In this document: piece after piece, positions 17,773 to 26,740 of the stretch
Numbering within the stretch: the stretch's first letter is position 1
Layout: the number at the start of each line of letters is the position of its first letter
Assembly: GCF_009905435.1 (NCBI RefSeq)
Contig: NZ_JAAAMT010000026.1
Location: forward strand, 1-64,000
Source: Pseudomonas sp. R5(2019)
Lineage (GTDB): Bacteria; Pseudomonadota; Gammaproteobacteria; Pseudomonadales; Pseudomonadaceae
Direction of reading: 5' to 3'
DNA length: 64,000 bases
Position numbers and translations under genes: made by a program
The notes under the pieces: generated by a model
Seen by the model: only the letters and a program-made list of their open reading frames with translations
Databases searched by the model: none
What the model was told of the DNA's origin: nothing

Positions 17773-18492
17773 TTAGAAATCGCCCCAGAGTTGCTGGGCC
17801 ACCGCCAGCCCCACCACGGGCGCGGTTTCGGTGCGCAACACCCGCGGACCGAGGCGCGCCGGGTGGAAGCCGGCAGCGTTGGCCTGCTGCACTTCGGGCT
17901 CCGACAAACCGCCTTCAGGGCCAATCAGAAACGCCAGACTGGCAGGGACCGGGTGGCTGGTCAGCGGCTCGGCCACCGGGTGCAGCACCAGCTTCAGATC
18001 GCTGTCGCAGGCCTTGAGCCACTCGTCCAGCAGCTGCGGTGGATGAATCACCGGCACCTGTGACCGACCGCATTGCTCGCAGGCGCTGATCGCCACCTGG
18101 CGCCAGTGGGCCAGCCGCTTGTCGGCACGTTCATCCTTGAGCCGCACTTCGCAGCGCTCGCTGACGATCGGGGTGATTTCGTTGGCACCCAATTCGGTGG
18201 CCTTCTGGATTGCCCAATCCATACGCTCGCCACGGGACAGCCCCTGGCCCAGGTGGATCCGCAGTCTGGACTCGGCCTGGCCGGCGAACTGTTCGTTGAG
18301 CTGCACGCGCACGCGCTTCTTGCCGACTTCCAGCAGTTGGCCGAGAAACTCCTGGCCGCTGCCATCGAACAGCTGCACCGCATCGCCTTCGGCCATGCGC
18401 AGCACCCGGCCGATGTAATGGGCCTGGGCCTCGGGCAGTTCGTGTTCGCCGAGGGTCAGCGGCGCATCAATGAAAAAGCGGGACAGTCTCAT
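17773..18492 (-). CDS. rsmE: 16S rRNA m3U1498 methyltransferase RsmE
   Basis: A 239-residue SPOUT-class methyltransferase that methylates N3 of U1498 in 16S rRNA using SAM. The start at 18492 gives the family N-terminus MRLSRFFIDAPL. The C-terminal SAM knot is visible as FLIGPEGGLSEPEV followed by LGPRVLRTETAPV. The central KATELGANEITPIVSERCEV segment is also typical. It is downstream of bioA on the same strand, with a REP palindrome between the two, so co-transcription is possible but not certain. Confidence 0.95.
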   Translation of the reverse strand: MRLSRFFIDAPLTLGEHELPEAQAHYIGRVLRMAEGDAVQLFDGSGQEFLGQLLEVGKKRVRVQLNEQFAGQAESRLRIHLGQGLSRGERMDWAIQKATELGANEITPIVSERCEVRLKDERADKRLAHWRQVAISACEQCGRSQVPVIHPPQLLDEWLKACDSDLKLVLHPVAEPLTSHPVPASLAFLIGPEGGLSEPEVQQANAAGFHPARLGPRVLRTETAPVVGLAVAQQLWGDF

Positions 18493-18535
18493 GGTTTGAC
18501 TCGGGTAAATAGGAATGTGGTGTCTGGGTGGGCCT

Positions 18536-18606
18536 CTCGCAGGCAAGCCTGGCTCCTACATCTCTGGCATTGAGCAGGGAATGTGGGAGCGAGGCTTGCC
18601 CGCGAA
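18536..18606. repeat. REP palindrome between bioA and rsmE
   Basis: The imperfect inverted arms ctcgcaggcaagcctggctcc (from 18536) and gggagcgaggcttgcccgcga (to about 18604) belong to the 'gcttgcccgcga' REP family. The element lies in the gap between two minus-strand genes. Confidence 0.75.
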
Positions 18607-18611
18607 GCTTT

Positions 18612-20018
18612 TTAGCCCGGGTCGCGGAAACCGGGATGAAAGTCGGCCTGGACCTGCACGGTTGGCCCGCTGCGGGTCGCCAGGTCGATGCCTTCGCTGG
18701 CGACTTCGGCGAGGAAATCGATCTGCTCCGGGGTAATCACGTACGGCGGCAGGAAATACACCACGCTGCCCAATGGCCGCAGCAAGGCGCCGCGCGTCAG
18801 CGCGTGCTCGAATACCTTCAGGCCACGGCGTTCCTGCCATGGGTAGGCGGCCTTGGTGGTCTTGTCCTGGACCATCTCGATGGCTAGCACCATACCGGTC
18901 TGGCGTACTTCCGATACATGCGGGTGATCGACCAGGTACGCCGTGGCACTGGCCATGCGCGCCGCCAGCGCCTTGTTGTTCTCGATGACGTTGTCCTGTT
19001 CGAAGATGTCCAGGGTCGCCAGCGCGGCCGCACACGCCAGCGGGTTGCCGGTGTAGCTGTGCGAGTGGAGAAAGGCGCGCAGGGTCGGATAGTCGTCGTA
19101 GAAAGCGCTGTAGACCTCGTCGGTGGTCAGGCAGGCGGCCAGCGGCAGGTAGCCGCCGGTCAGGGCCTTGGACAGGCAGAGGAAGTCCGGGCGGATACCG
19201 GCCTGTTCGCAGGCGAACATCGTCCCGGTGCGGCCGAAGCCTACGGCGATTTCGTCATGGATCAGGTGCACGCCGTAACGATCGCAGGCTTCGCGCAGCA
19301 GCTTGAGGTACACCGGGTGGTACATGCGCATGCCGCCCGCGCCCTGGATCAACGGCTCGATGATCACCGCCGCGAGGGTTTCATGGTGCTCGGCCAGGGT
19401 CTGCTCCATGTGCGCGAACATGTTGCGCGAATGCTCCTCCCAGCCCATGCCTTCAGGGCGCAGGTAGCAGTCCGGGCTCGGCACTTTGAGAGTGTCGAGC
19501 AGCAAGGCCTTGTAGGTTTCGGTGAACAACGGTACGTCGCCGACCGACATCGCCGCAATGGTTTCGCCGTGGTAACTGTTGGTCAGGGTGACAAAGCGCT
19601 TCTTGGCCGGCTGGCCGCGGTTGAGCCAGTAGTGAAAGCTCATTTTCAGCGCCACTTCGATGCATGAAGAGCCGTTATCGGCGTAGAAGCACCGGTTCAG
19701 GCCCGCAGGCGTCATCTGTACCAGGCGCTCGGACAGCTCGATCACCGGCTGATGGCTGAAGCCGGCCAGGATCACATGTTCCAGCTGATCGACCTGATCC
19801 TTGATGCGCTGGTTGATGCGCGGGTTGGCATGGCCGAACACGTTCACCCACCAGGAGCTGACAGCGTCGAGGTAGCGCTTGCCCTCGAAGTCCTCAAGCC
19901 AGACGCCTTCGCCACGCTTGATCGGGATCAACGGCAGTTGTTCGTGGTCTTTCATCTGCGTGCAGGGGTGCCACAGGACCGCGAGGTCGCGTTGCATCCA
20001 CTGATTATTGAGGCCCAT
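18612..20018 (-). CDS. bioA: Adenosylmethionine-8-amino-7-oxononanoate aminotransferase
   Basis: A 468-residue class III PLP aminotransferase. It transfers an amino group from SAM to 7-keto-8-aminopelargonate to make 7,8-diaminopelargonate in biotin synthesis. The start at 20018 gives MGLNNQWMQRDLAVLWHPCTQM, a typical BioA N-terminus with the WHPCTQ motif. The PLP lysine is Lys284 (LCLSKALTGGYLPLA), and the DEIAVGFGRTG segment carries the PLP-ring Asp. No other biotin gene is nearby, consistent with bioA being separated from bioBFHCD in pseudomonads. It is divergent from the amine oxidase gene across 216 bases. Confidence 0.96.
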   Translation of the reverse strand: MGLNNQWMQRDLAVLWHPCTQMKDHEQLPLIPIKRGEGVWLEDFEGKRYLDAVSSWWVNVFGHANPRINQRIKDQVDQLEHVILAGFSHQPVIELSERLVQMTPAGLNRCFYADNGSSCIEVALKMSFHYWLNRGQPAKKRFVTLTNSYHGETIAAMSVGDVPLFTETYKALLLDTLKVPSPDCYLRPEGMGWEEHSRNMFAHMEQTLAEHHETLAAVIIEPLIQGAGGMRMYHPVYLKLLREACDRYGVHLIHDEIAVGFGRTGTMFACEQAGIRPDFLCLSKALTGGYLPLAACLTTDEVYSAFYDDYPTLRAFLHSHSYTGNPLACAAALATLDIFEQDNVIENNKALAARMASATAYLVDHPHVSEVRQTGMVLAIEMVQDKTTKAAYPWQERRGLKVFEHALTRGALLRPLGSVVYFLPPYVITPEQIDFLAEVASEGIDLATRSGPTVQVQADFHPGFRDPG

Positions 20019-20234
20019 TTTCTTTCTCCTGACGCCAATGCGTGCGACGTGCCCGGCAAACAATCGCGCAAGCCTATGCAATGCGCCTTCATGGGACAAC
20101 CCATGGGCGGTGATTGGTGCTGCAAAACATCATGGTTGTTTACTGGCAGGCCCCGCAGGCGTGGCGTATCCTTCATGTCAGTCCCGGCTTTGGGACGACT
20201 TCCATTTTCTGCCTTTGATCCGGAGTTCTCTAGA

Positions 20235-22025
20235 ATGTCTGCTGGATGGCTGCGCGCGTCTGCGCTGGTAATGATAGGACTGTTCAGCGTGTCGGCGCTG
20301 GCCAAGGACAAGCCACCGACGGCGATCGTCGTCGGTGGCGGCCTGGCCGGCCTGACGGCTGCCTATGAACTGCAGAACAAGGGCTGGCAGGTCACGCTGC
20401 TCGAGGCCAAGCCCGGCATGGGCGGGCGTTCGGGCATGGCCACCAGCGAGTGGATCGGCAACAGCAAGACCCAGCCGGTGCTCAACCGTTACCTGGACAC
20501 CTTCAAGCTGACCACACTGCCCGCGCCGGAATTCGTCCGCACGCACAGCTACCTGATCGACGGCGAGCACTTCACCGTCGCGGACCTGGCGACCAAGCAG
20601 CCGACCACGGCCGAAGCGATCAAGCGCTACGAAAAAACCCTGGACGACTTGGCTCGCTCCATCGAGGACCCGCTGAACCCGCAGGCCAACAGCACCCTGT
20701 TCGCCCTTGACCAGATCAACGTGTCGACCTGGCTGGACAAACTGCAGCTGCCTACGACCGCGCGTCAGCTGATCAACCAGCAGATTCGCACCCGTTATGA
20801 CGAACCGTCGCGTCTGTCGCTGCTCTACTTCGCCCAGCAGACTCGCGTTTATCGCGGCGTTAACGACCGTGACCTGCGCGCCGCCCGTCTGCCAGGCGGC
20901 AGCCCGGTACTGGCCCAGGCATTCGTCAAGCAACTGAAGACCATCAAGACCAGCTCGCCGGTATCCAGCATCAGCCAGGACAAGGACGGCGTGAGCGTGA
21001 AGGTTGGCACCGCAGACTACAAGGCCGATTACGTGGTGGTGGCGGTGCCGCTGCGTGCCCTGAGCCGGATCCAGTTGACGCCGGGCCTTGATGCGCAGCA
21101 CATGAATGCCATCAAGGGCACCAACTACGGCTGGCGTGACCAGATGATGCTCAAGTTCAAGAACCCGGTATGGGAAAGCCGTGCGCGGATGTCCGGCGAG
21201 ATCTATAGCAACGCCGGCCTTGGCATGCTCTGGATCGAGCCAGCGCTCAAGGGCGGCGCCAACGTGGTGATCAACCTGTCGGGTGACAACGCTCGACTGC
21301 TGCAAGCCTTTGGCGACAAGCAGATGGTTGACCAAGTGTTGATCCGTCTGCACGCGTTTTACCCGCAAGCTCGCGGTGCGTTCACCGGTTACGAGGTGCG
21401 TCGTTACAGCACCGATGCCGGCACCGGCGGCGCCTACCTGGCTTACGGCCCGGGCCAGATCAGCAAATACTGGCGCCTGTGGGAGCGTCCGGTGCAACGC
21501 ATCACCTTTGCCGGTGAGCATACCGACGCCCTGCATCCAGGCACGCTGGAAGGCGCTCTGCGCAGCGGTCAGCGTGCTGCCAGCCAGGTTCAGGACCTGG
21601 CCGCCGGCAAGTCGTTTGACGTGGCCAAGGCGGCCCCGGTCGCAGCGGCGGCGGCAGCCGGTGCAGCGGTAGCGGGTGCGGCGGTAGCCGCCAAAGACAG
21701 CAAACCTGGCTTCTTCGCGCGGCTGTTTGGTTGGGGTGGCGATGCAGACGCGGCCAAGCCTGTGGCGAAAACGCAAGCACCTGTTGTGGCTCCGGTGATC
21801 CCGACGGCTGCTGTAGTCGCGCCGGTGGTGGCACCGGCTGTTGCACCCGCCCCGGCTCCCGCCAAGCCAGAGCCTGTGAAAAAAGCTTCGGTGAAAGCGC
21901 CGCCGGTCAAACAGCCAGCAGCCAAGACTGAAGCGGCGAAGAAAGCGGCAGCTCATCCGGCTCCAGCCCAGAAGGCCACCGCCAAGGCAGAGCCTGTGAA
22001 GAAAAAGACCACGACTGCTCAATAA
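20235..22025 (+). CDS. Exported flavin amine oxidase with Ala/Pro/Lys-rich tail
   Basis: A 596-residue FAD-dependent monoamine oxidase-like protein. The start at 20235 opens a signal sequence (LRASALVMIGLFSVSALA). The FAD Rossmann motif follows at about residues 30-58 (AIVVGGGLAGLTAAYELQNKG, with the E of LLEAKPGMGGRSG). The C-terminal FAD contact is FAGEHTDALHPGTLEGAL at about residue 430. The last 120-130 residues are low complexity: alanine blocks, a short FFARLFGW segment, then Pro-Ala-Lys repeats with KPEPVKK and KAEPVKKK. The tail resembles cell-wall or TonB-type spacers. The substrate is unknown. The gene is divergent from bioA. The oxidase core is confident; the role of the tail is open. 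Confidence 0.88.
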   Translation: MSAGWLRASALVMIGLFSVSALAKDKPPTAIVVGGGLAGLTAAYELQNKGWQVTLLEAKPGMGGRSGMATSEWIGNSKTQPVLNRYLDTFKLTTLPAPEFVRTHSYLIDGEHFTVADLATKQPTTAEAIKRYEKTLDDLARSIEDPLNPQANSTLFALDQINVSTWLDKLQLPTTARQLINQQIRTRYDEPSRLSLLYFAQQTRVYRGVNDRDLRAARLPGGSPVLAQAFVKQLKTIKTSSPVSSISQDKDGVSVKVGTADYKADYVVVAVPLRALSRIQLTPGLDAQHMNAIKGTNYGWRDQMMLKFKNPVWESRARMSGEIYSNAGLGMLWIEPALKGGANVVINLSGDNARLLQAFGDKQMVDQVLIRLHAFYPQARGAFTGYEVRRYSTDAGTGGAYLAYGPGQISKYWRLWERPVQRITFAGEHTDALHPGTLEGALRSGQRAASQVQDLAAGKSFDVAKAAPVAAAAAAGAAVAGAAVAAKDSKPGFFARLFGWGGDADAAKPVAKTQAPVVAPVIPTAAVVAPVVAPAVAPAPAPAKPEPVKKASVKAPPVKQPAAKTEAAKKAAAHPAPAQKATAKAEPVKKKTTTAQ

Positions 22026-22044
22026 ATCCATGCGTTGGCGGCCT

Positions 22045-22137
22045 TGTGTAGGAGCAAGGCTTGCCTGCGATGGCATCACCGCTAGGTGTCAGGTACACCG
22101 CAGCGCCTGCATCGCGAGCAAGCTTCGCTCCCACAAG
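22045..22137. repeat. REP palindrome after the amine oxidase gene
   Basis: The arms tgtaggagcaaggcttgcct (left) and gagcaagcttcgctcccaca (right) form an imperfect inverted pair just after the amine oxidase stop. They belong to the 'gcttgcc' REP family. Confidence 0.8.
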
Positions 22138-22337
22138 TGTGCGGCTCAGCTTCTCGGGTTTGCCCCCAAATATAGAATCTCCGGCCATTGGGACGCGCTA
22201 GCCCCGATGCTGCGTTAATGTTTCCTTAACGACCGTGTGAAAAAACTACTGTTCGTATTTCTCGATATTTCAAAGCGAAATTTTCCGCTTTAATTCGATA
22301 TTTAAAAAGTTAGTCTTGAACACAGTTCTTACAGGAA
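22138..22337 (+). promoter_or_regulatory. AT-rich promoter region of cytochrome b561-yceI
   Basis: From about 22218 the base composition drops sharply compared with the surrounding genes. The stretch contains a 6-bp stem (aaagcg / cgcttt) at 22272-22291, flanked by two copies of cgatattt. This is the only visible candidate promoter/leader for the cytochrome b561 and yceI genes. No -35/-10 pair is convincing enough to place. Confidence 0.45.
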
Positions 22338-22898
22338 ATGATGCTCATGCAACTGCGCAACTCTGCTTCTCGTTACGGTCTGGTCAGCATTGTCCTGCAC
22401 TGGGGCGTGGCGCTTGTGGTGTTCGGTTTGTTCGGGCTTGGGTGGTGGATGGTCGGGCTCGACTACTACAGCTCATGGCGCCATACCGCACCCGACTTGC
22501 ACAAGGGCATTGGCCTGATTCTGCTGGCGGTCATGGTATTGCGCGTGATCTGGCGCTTCATCAGCCCACCGCCGCCATCCCCTCCCAATCATGGTCCGCT
22601 GACCCGCATGGCCGCCAAGATCGGCCATGGGCTGCTGTACGTTGGCCTGTTCGCGGTGATGATCGCCGGTTACCTGATCTCCACTGCCGAGGGCGACCCG
22701 ATCTCGGTCTTTGGCCTGTTCGATGTTCCAGCACTGATCAGTGACCTGCCTGATCAGGCCGATGTGGCCGGCGAGATTCATCTGTATCTGGCCTGGGGCC
22801 TGGTGATCTTTGCCTTGCTGCACGCCCTGGCCGCCTTGAAACACCACTTTATCGACCGTGACGCGACCCTGACGCGAATGCTGGGCCGCAAAGCTTGA
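22338..22898 (+). CDS. Cytochrome b561
   Basis: A 186-residue four-helix diheme cytochrome b of the bacterial b561 family. Helices centre at about residues 17-40, 56-74, 95-112 and 147-168. Candidate heme-ligand His are in VLHWGVAL, APDLHKGIG, AAKIGHGL and LLHALAALKHHF. It is predicted to move electrons between quinol and periplasmic acceptors in the inner membrane. Three ATGs occur within ten bases (22338, 22341, 22347); the acagga site favours the first two. yceI follows 32 bases later, and the b561-yceI pair is common in Gram-negative bacteria, so co-expression is likely. Confidence 0.92.
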   Translation: MMLMQLRNSASRYGLVSIVLHWGVALVVFGLFGLGWWMVGLDYYSSWRHTAPDLHKGIGLILLAVMVLRVIWRFISPPPPSPPNHGPLTRMAAKIGHGLLYVGLFAVMIAGYLISTAEGDPISVFGLFDVPALISDLPDQADVAGEIHLYLAWGLVIFALLHALAALKHHFIDRDATLTRMLGRKA

Positions 22899-22930
22899 TG
22901 TTTATCCTCAACTCCCAAGGAATATAAAGC

Positions 22931-23509
22931 ATGTTGAAAAAGACTCTTGCCGCTCTGGCGCTCGGAACGGCGTTGCTGTCGGCTGGCCAGGCGATGGCTG
23001 CCGACTACACCATCGACAAGGAAGGCCACCACGCATTCTTCAACTTCAAGATCAATCACCTGGGCTTCAGCTTCATCACCGGTACCTTTGCGGACTTCGA
23101 CGGCACCTTCAGTTTCGACGCCAAAGCCCCTGAGGCCAGCAAAGTTGCAGTGATCATCAAGACCAAGAGTCTGACCACCCAGCACGCCGAGCGCGACAAG
23201 CACATCAAGAGCAAGGACTTCATCGACGCCGGCAAATTCCCGGAAGCCAAATTTGTGTCGACTTCGGTTAAATCCACCGGCGAGAAAACTGCTGACGTGA
23301 CCGGCGACCTGACCTTGCACGGCGTCACCAAGCCAATCGTGGTCAAGGCCACCTTCAATGGCGAAGGTGATGATCCATGGGGCGGCTACCGTGCTGGCTT
23401 CAACGGCACCTCGACCATCAAACTGGCCGACTTCGGCATCAAGGCCCCAGGCTCGGCTTCGCAAACCCTGGACCTGGACATCTCGTTCGAAGGCGTCCAG
23501 AACAAGTAA
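22931..23509 (+). CDS. yceI: YceI-family periplasmic lipid-binding protein
   Basis: A 192-residue exported protein with signal peptide MLKKTLAALALGTALLSAG ending in AMA. The mature part is a lipocalin-like YceI barrel (YTIDKEGHHAFFNFKINHLG, VTGDLTLHGVTKPI, SFEGVQNK). Family members bind isoprenoids such as ubiquinone-8 precursors. Physiological function is unclear. It follows cytochrome b561 closely, which supports a joint role with quinones. A strong bidirectional terminator begins 15 bases after the stop. The length matches E. coli YceI. Confidence 0.94.
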   Translation: MLKKTLAALALGTALLSAGQAMAADYTIDKEGHHAFFNFKINHLGFSFITGTFADFDGTFSFDAKAPEASKVAVIIKTKSLTTQHAERDKHIKSKDFIDAGKFPEAKFVSTSVKSTGEKTADVTGDLTLHGVTKPIVVKATFNGEGDDPWGGYRAGFNGTSTIKLADFGIKAPGSASQTLDLDISFEGVQNK

Positions 23510-23524
23510 GCGATACGCACCCAC

Positions 23525-23556
23525 AAAAACGCCGCCCCGAGGGGCGGCGTTTTTGT
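23525..23556. terminator. Bidirectional rho-independent terminator (yceI / rhlE)
   Basis: A 9-bp GC stem (cgccgcccc / ggggcggcg) with a 2-base loop is flanked by aaaaa on the left and ttttt on the right. It serves the convergent yceI (plus) and rhlE (minus) genes. Confidence 0.93.
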
Positions 23557-23571
23557 TATGCCGAGGAAAAA

Positions 23572-25434
23572 TCAGCGATTGCGAGTCAGCAAGGCCGGCT
23601 TTTCACCACGCGGACGACTTGGCAGTTGGTCCAGTTGCTCGGGCGTCGGGAAACGATCGACTTTCGATTCCTTGTGCACGATCTTTGGCTGCTTCTGGCC
23701 GGATCGCGGGTTGGCGACTGCAGGCTCCTGACGCGGCTGATCGTCACGCGCCGGGCGCCGGTTGCGTGCACCGCCACCACCACCGCCGTCGCGACGTGGC
23801 TGACTGCTGCCGCCACCGCTGCGTGGGCCGCTGCGCTTGGCACCTTCGCCAGTACCTGCGCCTTCCTTGCGCGGGCCGGTGCTACGGCCTTGCGGGCGGG
23901 CACCTGGAGCAGCAGCGCCACCTGCCGCGGCAGGCGCGCCCGGACGACGGTTGCGGTTGCCCTGGCCCGGTTTGTTCTGGTACGGGCTTACGTAGTCAGC
24001 GCGGTTACCAAAGTTGTCGACTTCATCATCCAGAAACTCTTCCGGATCACGGTTTTGCGGCGTAGCGGGTGCGCTGGCTTGTGCGGTCCTGGCTGGACGA
24101 GGCTTTTTTTCTCGACCCTGGCGCTCCGGGCGAGCGGCTGCGGCTGGTTTCTCCTTGCCTTTGTCTTTCCCTTTGTCCTTGCGACCGCCAGCATTGGCAG
24201 CGGCGCCTTCACCCCGAGGGGTGCGGCTGTTACGCGGGTTGGCGGCAGGGCGCTCGCGCACTTCGGGCTTTTCAGCCTCGACGGCAGAAGCGTCGAAGCC
24301 CATCCAGTCGCCATCCGCAATTTTTTGCCGGGTGACGCGCTCGATGCTCTTGAGCAGTTTATCTTCGTCCGGGGCCACCAGCGAGATCGCCTCGCCGCTG
24401 CGACCGGCACGGCCGGTACGGCCAATGCGGTGCACATAGTCTTCTTCGACGTTCGGCAGTTCGAAGTTGACCACGTGCGGCAGCTGATCGATGTCCAGGC
24501 CGCGGGCAGCAATGTCGGTGGCGACCATGATGCGCACGTTATTGGCCTTGAAGTCGGCCAGGGCTTTGGTCCGCGCGTTCTGGCTCTTGTTGCCGTGAAT
24601 GGCGGCGGCGGTCAGGCCGTGCTTTTCAAGGTACTCGGCCAGGCGGTTGGCGCCGTGCTTGGTGCGGGTGAACACCAGCACCTGTTCCCAGGCACCCTGG
24701 GTGATCAGGTGCGCCAGCAGGGCACGCTTGTGGCTGGCTTGCAGACGATAAACGCGTTGCTCGATACGCTCGACCGTGGTGTTCGGCGGCGTGACTTCGA
24801 TGCGCTCGGGGTTGTGCAGCAGCTTGTCGGCAAGGTCGGTGATGTCTTTGGAGAAAGTTGCCGAAAACAGCAGGTTCTGACGCTTGCTCGGGAGGCGCGC
24901 GAGGACTTTTTTCACGTCGTGAATAAAGCCCATGTCGAGCATGCGGTCGGCTTCGTCGAGCACCAGGATTTCAACGTGGGCCAGATCGACGCTGCCCTGG
25001 CCGGCCAGGTCCAGCAGACGCCCCGGGCAGGCGACCAGCACGTCGACGCCGCGGGACATGGCCTGTACCTGCGGGTTCATGCCGACACCGCCGAAAATGC
25101 AGGCGCTGACGAAGTTCAGGTCGCGGGCGTAGACCTTGAAGCTGTCATGCACCTGGGCGGCCAGTTCGCGGGTTGGGGTCAGTACCAGCACGCGTGGTTG
25201 ACGCGGGCCGTGACGCTGGGATTTGTCCGGATGGCCGTTGGGGAACAGACGTTCGAGGATCGGAAGCGCGAAACCGCCTGTTTTGCCGGTACCTGTCTGC
25301 GCCGCGACCATCAAGTCGCGACCTTGCAACACGGCGGGAATCGCCCGCTGTTGCACTGGAGTGGGCTGGGTGTAGCCCGCTGCCTCGATAGCGCGGACTA
25401 GAGCCTCGGAGAGACCGAGGGAAGCAAAGGACAT
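23572..25434 (-). CDS. rhlE: DEAD-box RNA helicase RhlE
   Basis: A 620-residue ATP-dependent RNA helicase. The start at 25434 gives MSFASLGLSEALVRAIEAAG with the Q-motif TQPTPVQQRAIP. Helicase motifs follow in order: AQTGTGKT (motif I), PTRELAAQV (Ia), TPGR-like CPGRLLDL (Ib), LDEADRMLDMGF (II, DEAD), SATFS (III), and in domain 2 ATDIAARGLDI (V) and HRIGRTGRAG (VI). From about residue 390 a long basic, Arg/Gly/Pro-rich low-complexity tail continues to the end. This is typical of RhlE1-type pseudomonad helicases and probably promotes RNA binding or condensate formation. It acts in ribosome assembly and RNA turnover. Confidence 0.95.
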   Translation of the reverse strand: MSFASLGLSEALVRAIEAAGYTQPTPVQQRAIPAVLQGRDLMVAAQTGTGKTGGFALPILERLFPNGHPDKSQRHGPRQPRVLVLTPTRELAAQVHDSFKVYARDLNFVSACIFGGVGMNPQVQAMSRGVDVLVACPGRLLDLAGQGSVDLAHVEILVLDEADRMLDMGFIHDVKKVLARLPSKRQNLLFSATFSKDITDLADKLLHNPERIEVTPPNTTVERIEQRVYRLQASHKRALLAHLITQGAWEQVLVFTRTKHGANRLAEYLEKHGLTAAAIHGNKSQNARTKALADFKANNVRIMVATDIAARGLDIDQLPHVVNFELPNVEEDYVHRIGRTGRAGRSGEAISLVAPDEDKLLKSIERVTRQKIADGDWMGFDASAVEAEKPEVRERPAANPRNSRTPRGEGAAANAGGRKDKGKDKGKEKPAAAARPERQGREKKPRPARTAQASAPATPQNRDPEEFLDDEVDNFGNRADYVSPYQNKPGQGNRNRRPGAPAAAGGAAAPGARPQGRSTGPRKEGAGTGEGAKRSGPRSGGGSSQPRRDGGGGGGARNRRPARDDQPRQEPAVANPRSGQKQPKIVHKESKVDRFPTPEQLDQLPSRPRGEKPALLTRNR

Positions 25435-25654
25435 GGGAAATCCTGTTCTAGTTAGGGCTTTGCCCGATGGGATGATCGTGCCTGGCGCGACGAACGCATG
25501 GGTATGCTGTCGCGTCCGGTCCAGCCGGGTCTTCAATGCGCAACCGAGGCGGCTGAATGGGCGAAGGCCTACGTTTCAGCGGGTCGGGATGCCTTTTGCA
25601 AGACGGGGCGTCCGGGCGTAAGCCTGGCGGGAAGGCTGGAGTATAACAGAGCAA

Positions 25655-26485
25655 TCAACGTGCGCTGCTTTCCCGCTGCTCAACGGTTTTGCCGAGGGTT
25701 TCAGCCTCGTGCGCTGGAGCAGGGGCTTGTGCGTCGAGGTCGCTGAGTTCGCCACCAAAATAACGGGCATTGAGCGTGGCGTAGGCCGGCTCGCGCTTGA
25801 ACCGCTTGAGCTCGGCGGCGAAGCGCTGGGCCAGCAGGTCCATGCCGACATTACGGCGCACGGCCAGGTATTGTTTTTCCCGGCTCATGACGATGGGCAG
25901 TTCGCTGATCCGGCCTTCAAGCCCCAGGGTCTTGATTGCCAGGCGGCCGACGCGGCGGTCGGTAATCAACAGATCGATCCGGCCGCGTTCGAGCTTGCCG
26001 AAGTTGGCTTCGTGGGTGGGCGCCGGCTCGCGCTTGAACAGGGTCGACTCTCGAAAGGCCTGGCTGTAGGTGTACCCCGGCGAGGTGCCGACGGTGAGCC
26101 CGCGCAAGTCCTCCAGGCGGTCGACGCGGTGAGGGCGATCATTGGCCTGAAACAGGGCGAACTCCACGTCCGAGAGCGGCTCGCTGGGGTAGTAGAGCTG
26201 ATCTTCGCGCTGGGCGGTACGGAAAATATCGAGCACGCCGTCCGCCTGGCCGGTTTCGAGCATGGCCAGGCAACGTCGCCACGGCAGGAACTGCCATTCG
26301 ACTTCGATCCCCAGGCGTTCGAACACCAGGGCGGTCACCTCATAGTCGATGCCTTTGGGCTTGCCGTCCTCCAGGTAGACATAGGGCGCCCAGGGTTCGG
26401 TGACAATGCGCAGTTTTTCGGCCTGAGCAGTAGCGCTCAGACACACGAAGAGCAACGCTGTCAGAAACCGGAAGAGAACAGGCAT
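25655..26485 (-). CDS. Periplasmic substrate-binding protein (SBP family 3-like)
   Basis: A 276-residue exported protein with a transporter-type binding fold. The start at 26485 gives signal peptide MPVLFRFLTALLFVCLSATAQA. The mature protein begins KLRIVTEPWAPYVYLEDGK and contains LRGLTVGTSPGYTYSQAF, the hinge region usual in family 3 amino-acid binding proteins. There is no adjacent permease or ATPase gene, so it may be an orphan binding protein or a sensor input. The ligand cannot be read from sequence. It is the only gene between rhlE and the metF terminator. Confidence 0.85.
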   Translation of the reverse strand: MPVLFRFLTALLFVCLSATAQAEKLRIVTEPWAPYVYLEDGKPKGIDYEVTALVFERLGIEVEWQFLPWRRCLAMLETGQADGVLDIFRTAQREDQLYYPSEPLSDVEFALFQANDRPHRVDRLEDLRGLTVGTSPGYTYSQAFRESTLFKREPAPTHEANFGKLERGRIDLLITDRRVGRLAIKTLGLEGRISELPIVMSREKQYLAVRRNVGMDLLAQRFAAELKRFKREPAYATLNARYFGGELSDLDAQAPAPAHEAETLGKTVEQRESSAR

Positions 26486-26575
26486 GAGTCTGAGAGTACG
26501 CCGAGCCGCCGGTAAAAAACCAGTGGTGAAACGTAAAGGATGAGATAGAAGCGTTAACTGCCGGAGGGGGCTCAC

Positions 26576-26605
26576 AAAAAAGCCCCGGCAAAATGCCGGG
26601 GCTTC
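26576..26605 (-). terminator. Rho-independent terminator downstream of metF
   Basis: A 9-bp stem (gccccggca / tgccggggc) with a short loop. On the minus strand it is followed by a run of six T (aaaaaa at 26576-26581). It should end transcripts coming from metF and ahcY. Confidence 0.85.
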
Positions 26606-26646
26606 AGGTGGCTGACGACCCCCAAATCTACCTGCTGAATTCGACT

Positions 26647-26730
26647 GTAGGAGCAAGGCTTGCCTGCGATGGGGCCGACGCAGAAACCAGGGCCGCTGCG
26701 CGCCCCATCGCAGGCGAGCCTTGCTCCTAC
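26647..26730. repeat. REP palindrome after metF
   Basis: The inverted arms 26647-26674 and 26703-26730 (gtaggagcaaggcttgcctg / mirrored) match with one difference. The element sits between the metF stop and its terminator, where a folded hairpin could protect the mRNA 3' end. Confidence 0.88.
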
Positions 26731-26740
26731 CTACAGCAGG

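Noticed and set aside
20018..20234. Biotin-type operator (BirA/BioQ) in the bioA upstream gap
   Set aside because: No convincing palindrome was found in the 216 bases between bioA and the amine oxidase gene.
20178..22079. Minus-strand open frame opposite the amine oxidase
   Set aside because: Low-complexity mirror of the Ala/Pro/Lys tail and the oxidase core; the sense-strand gene has a signal peptide and FAD motifs.
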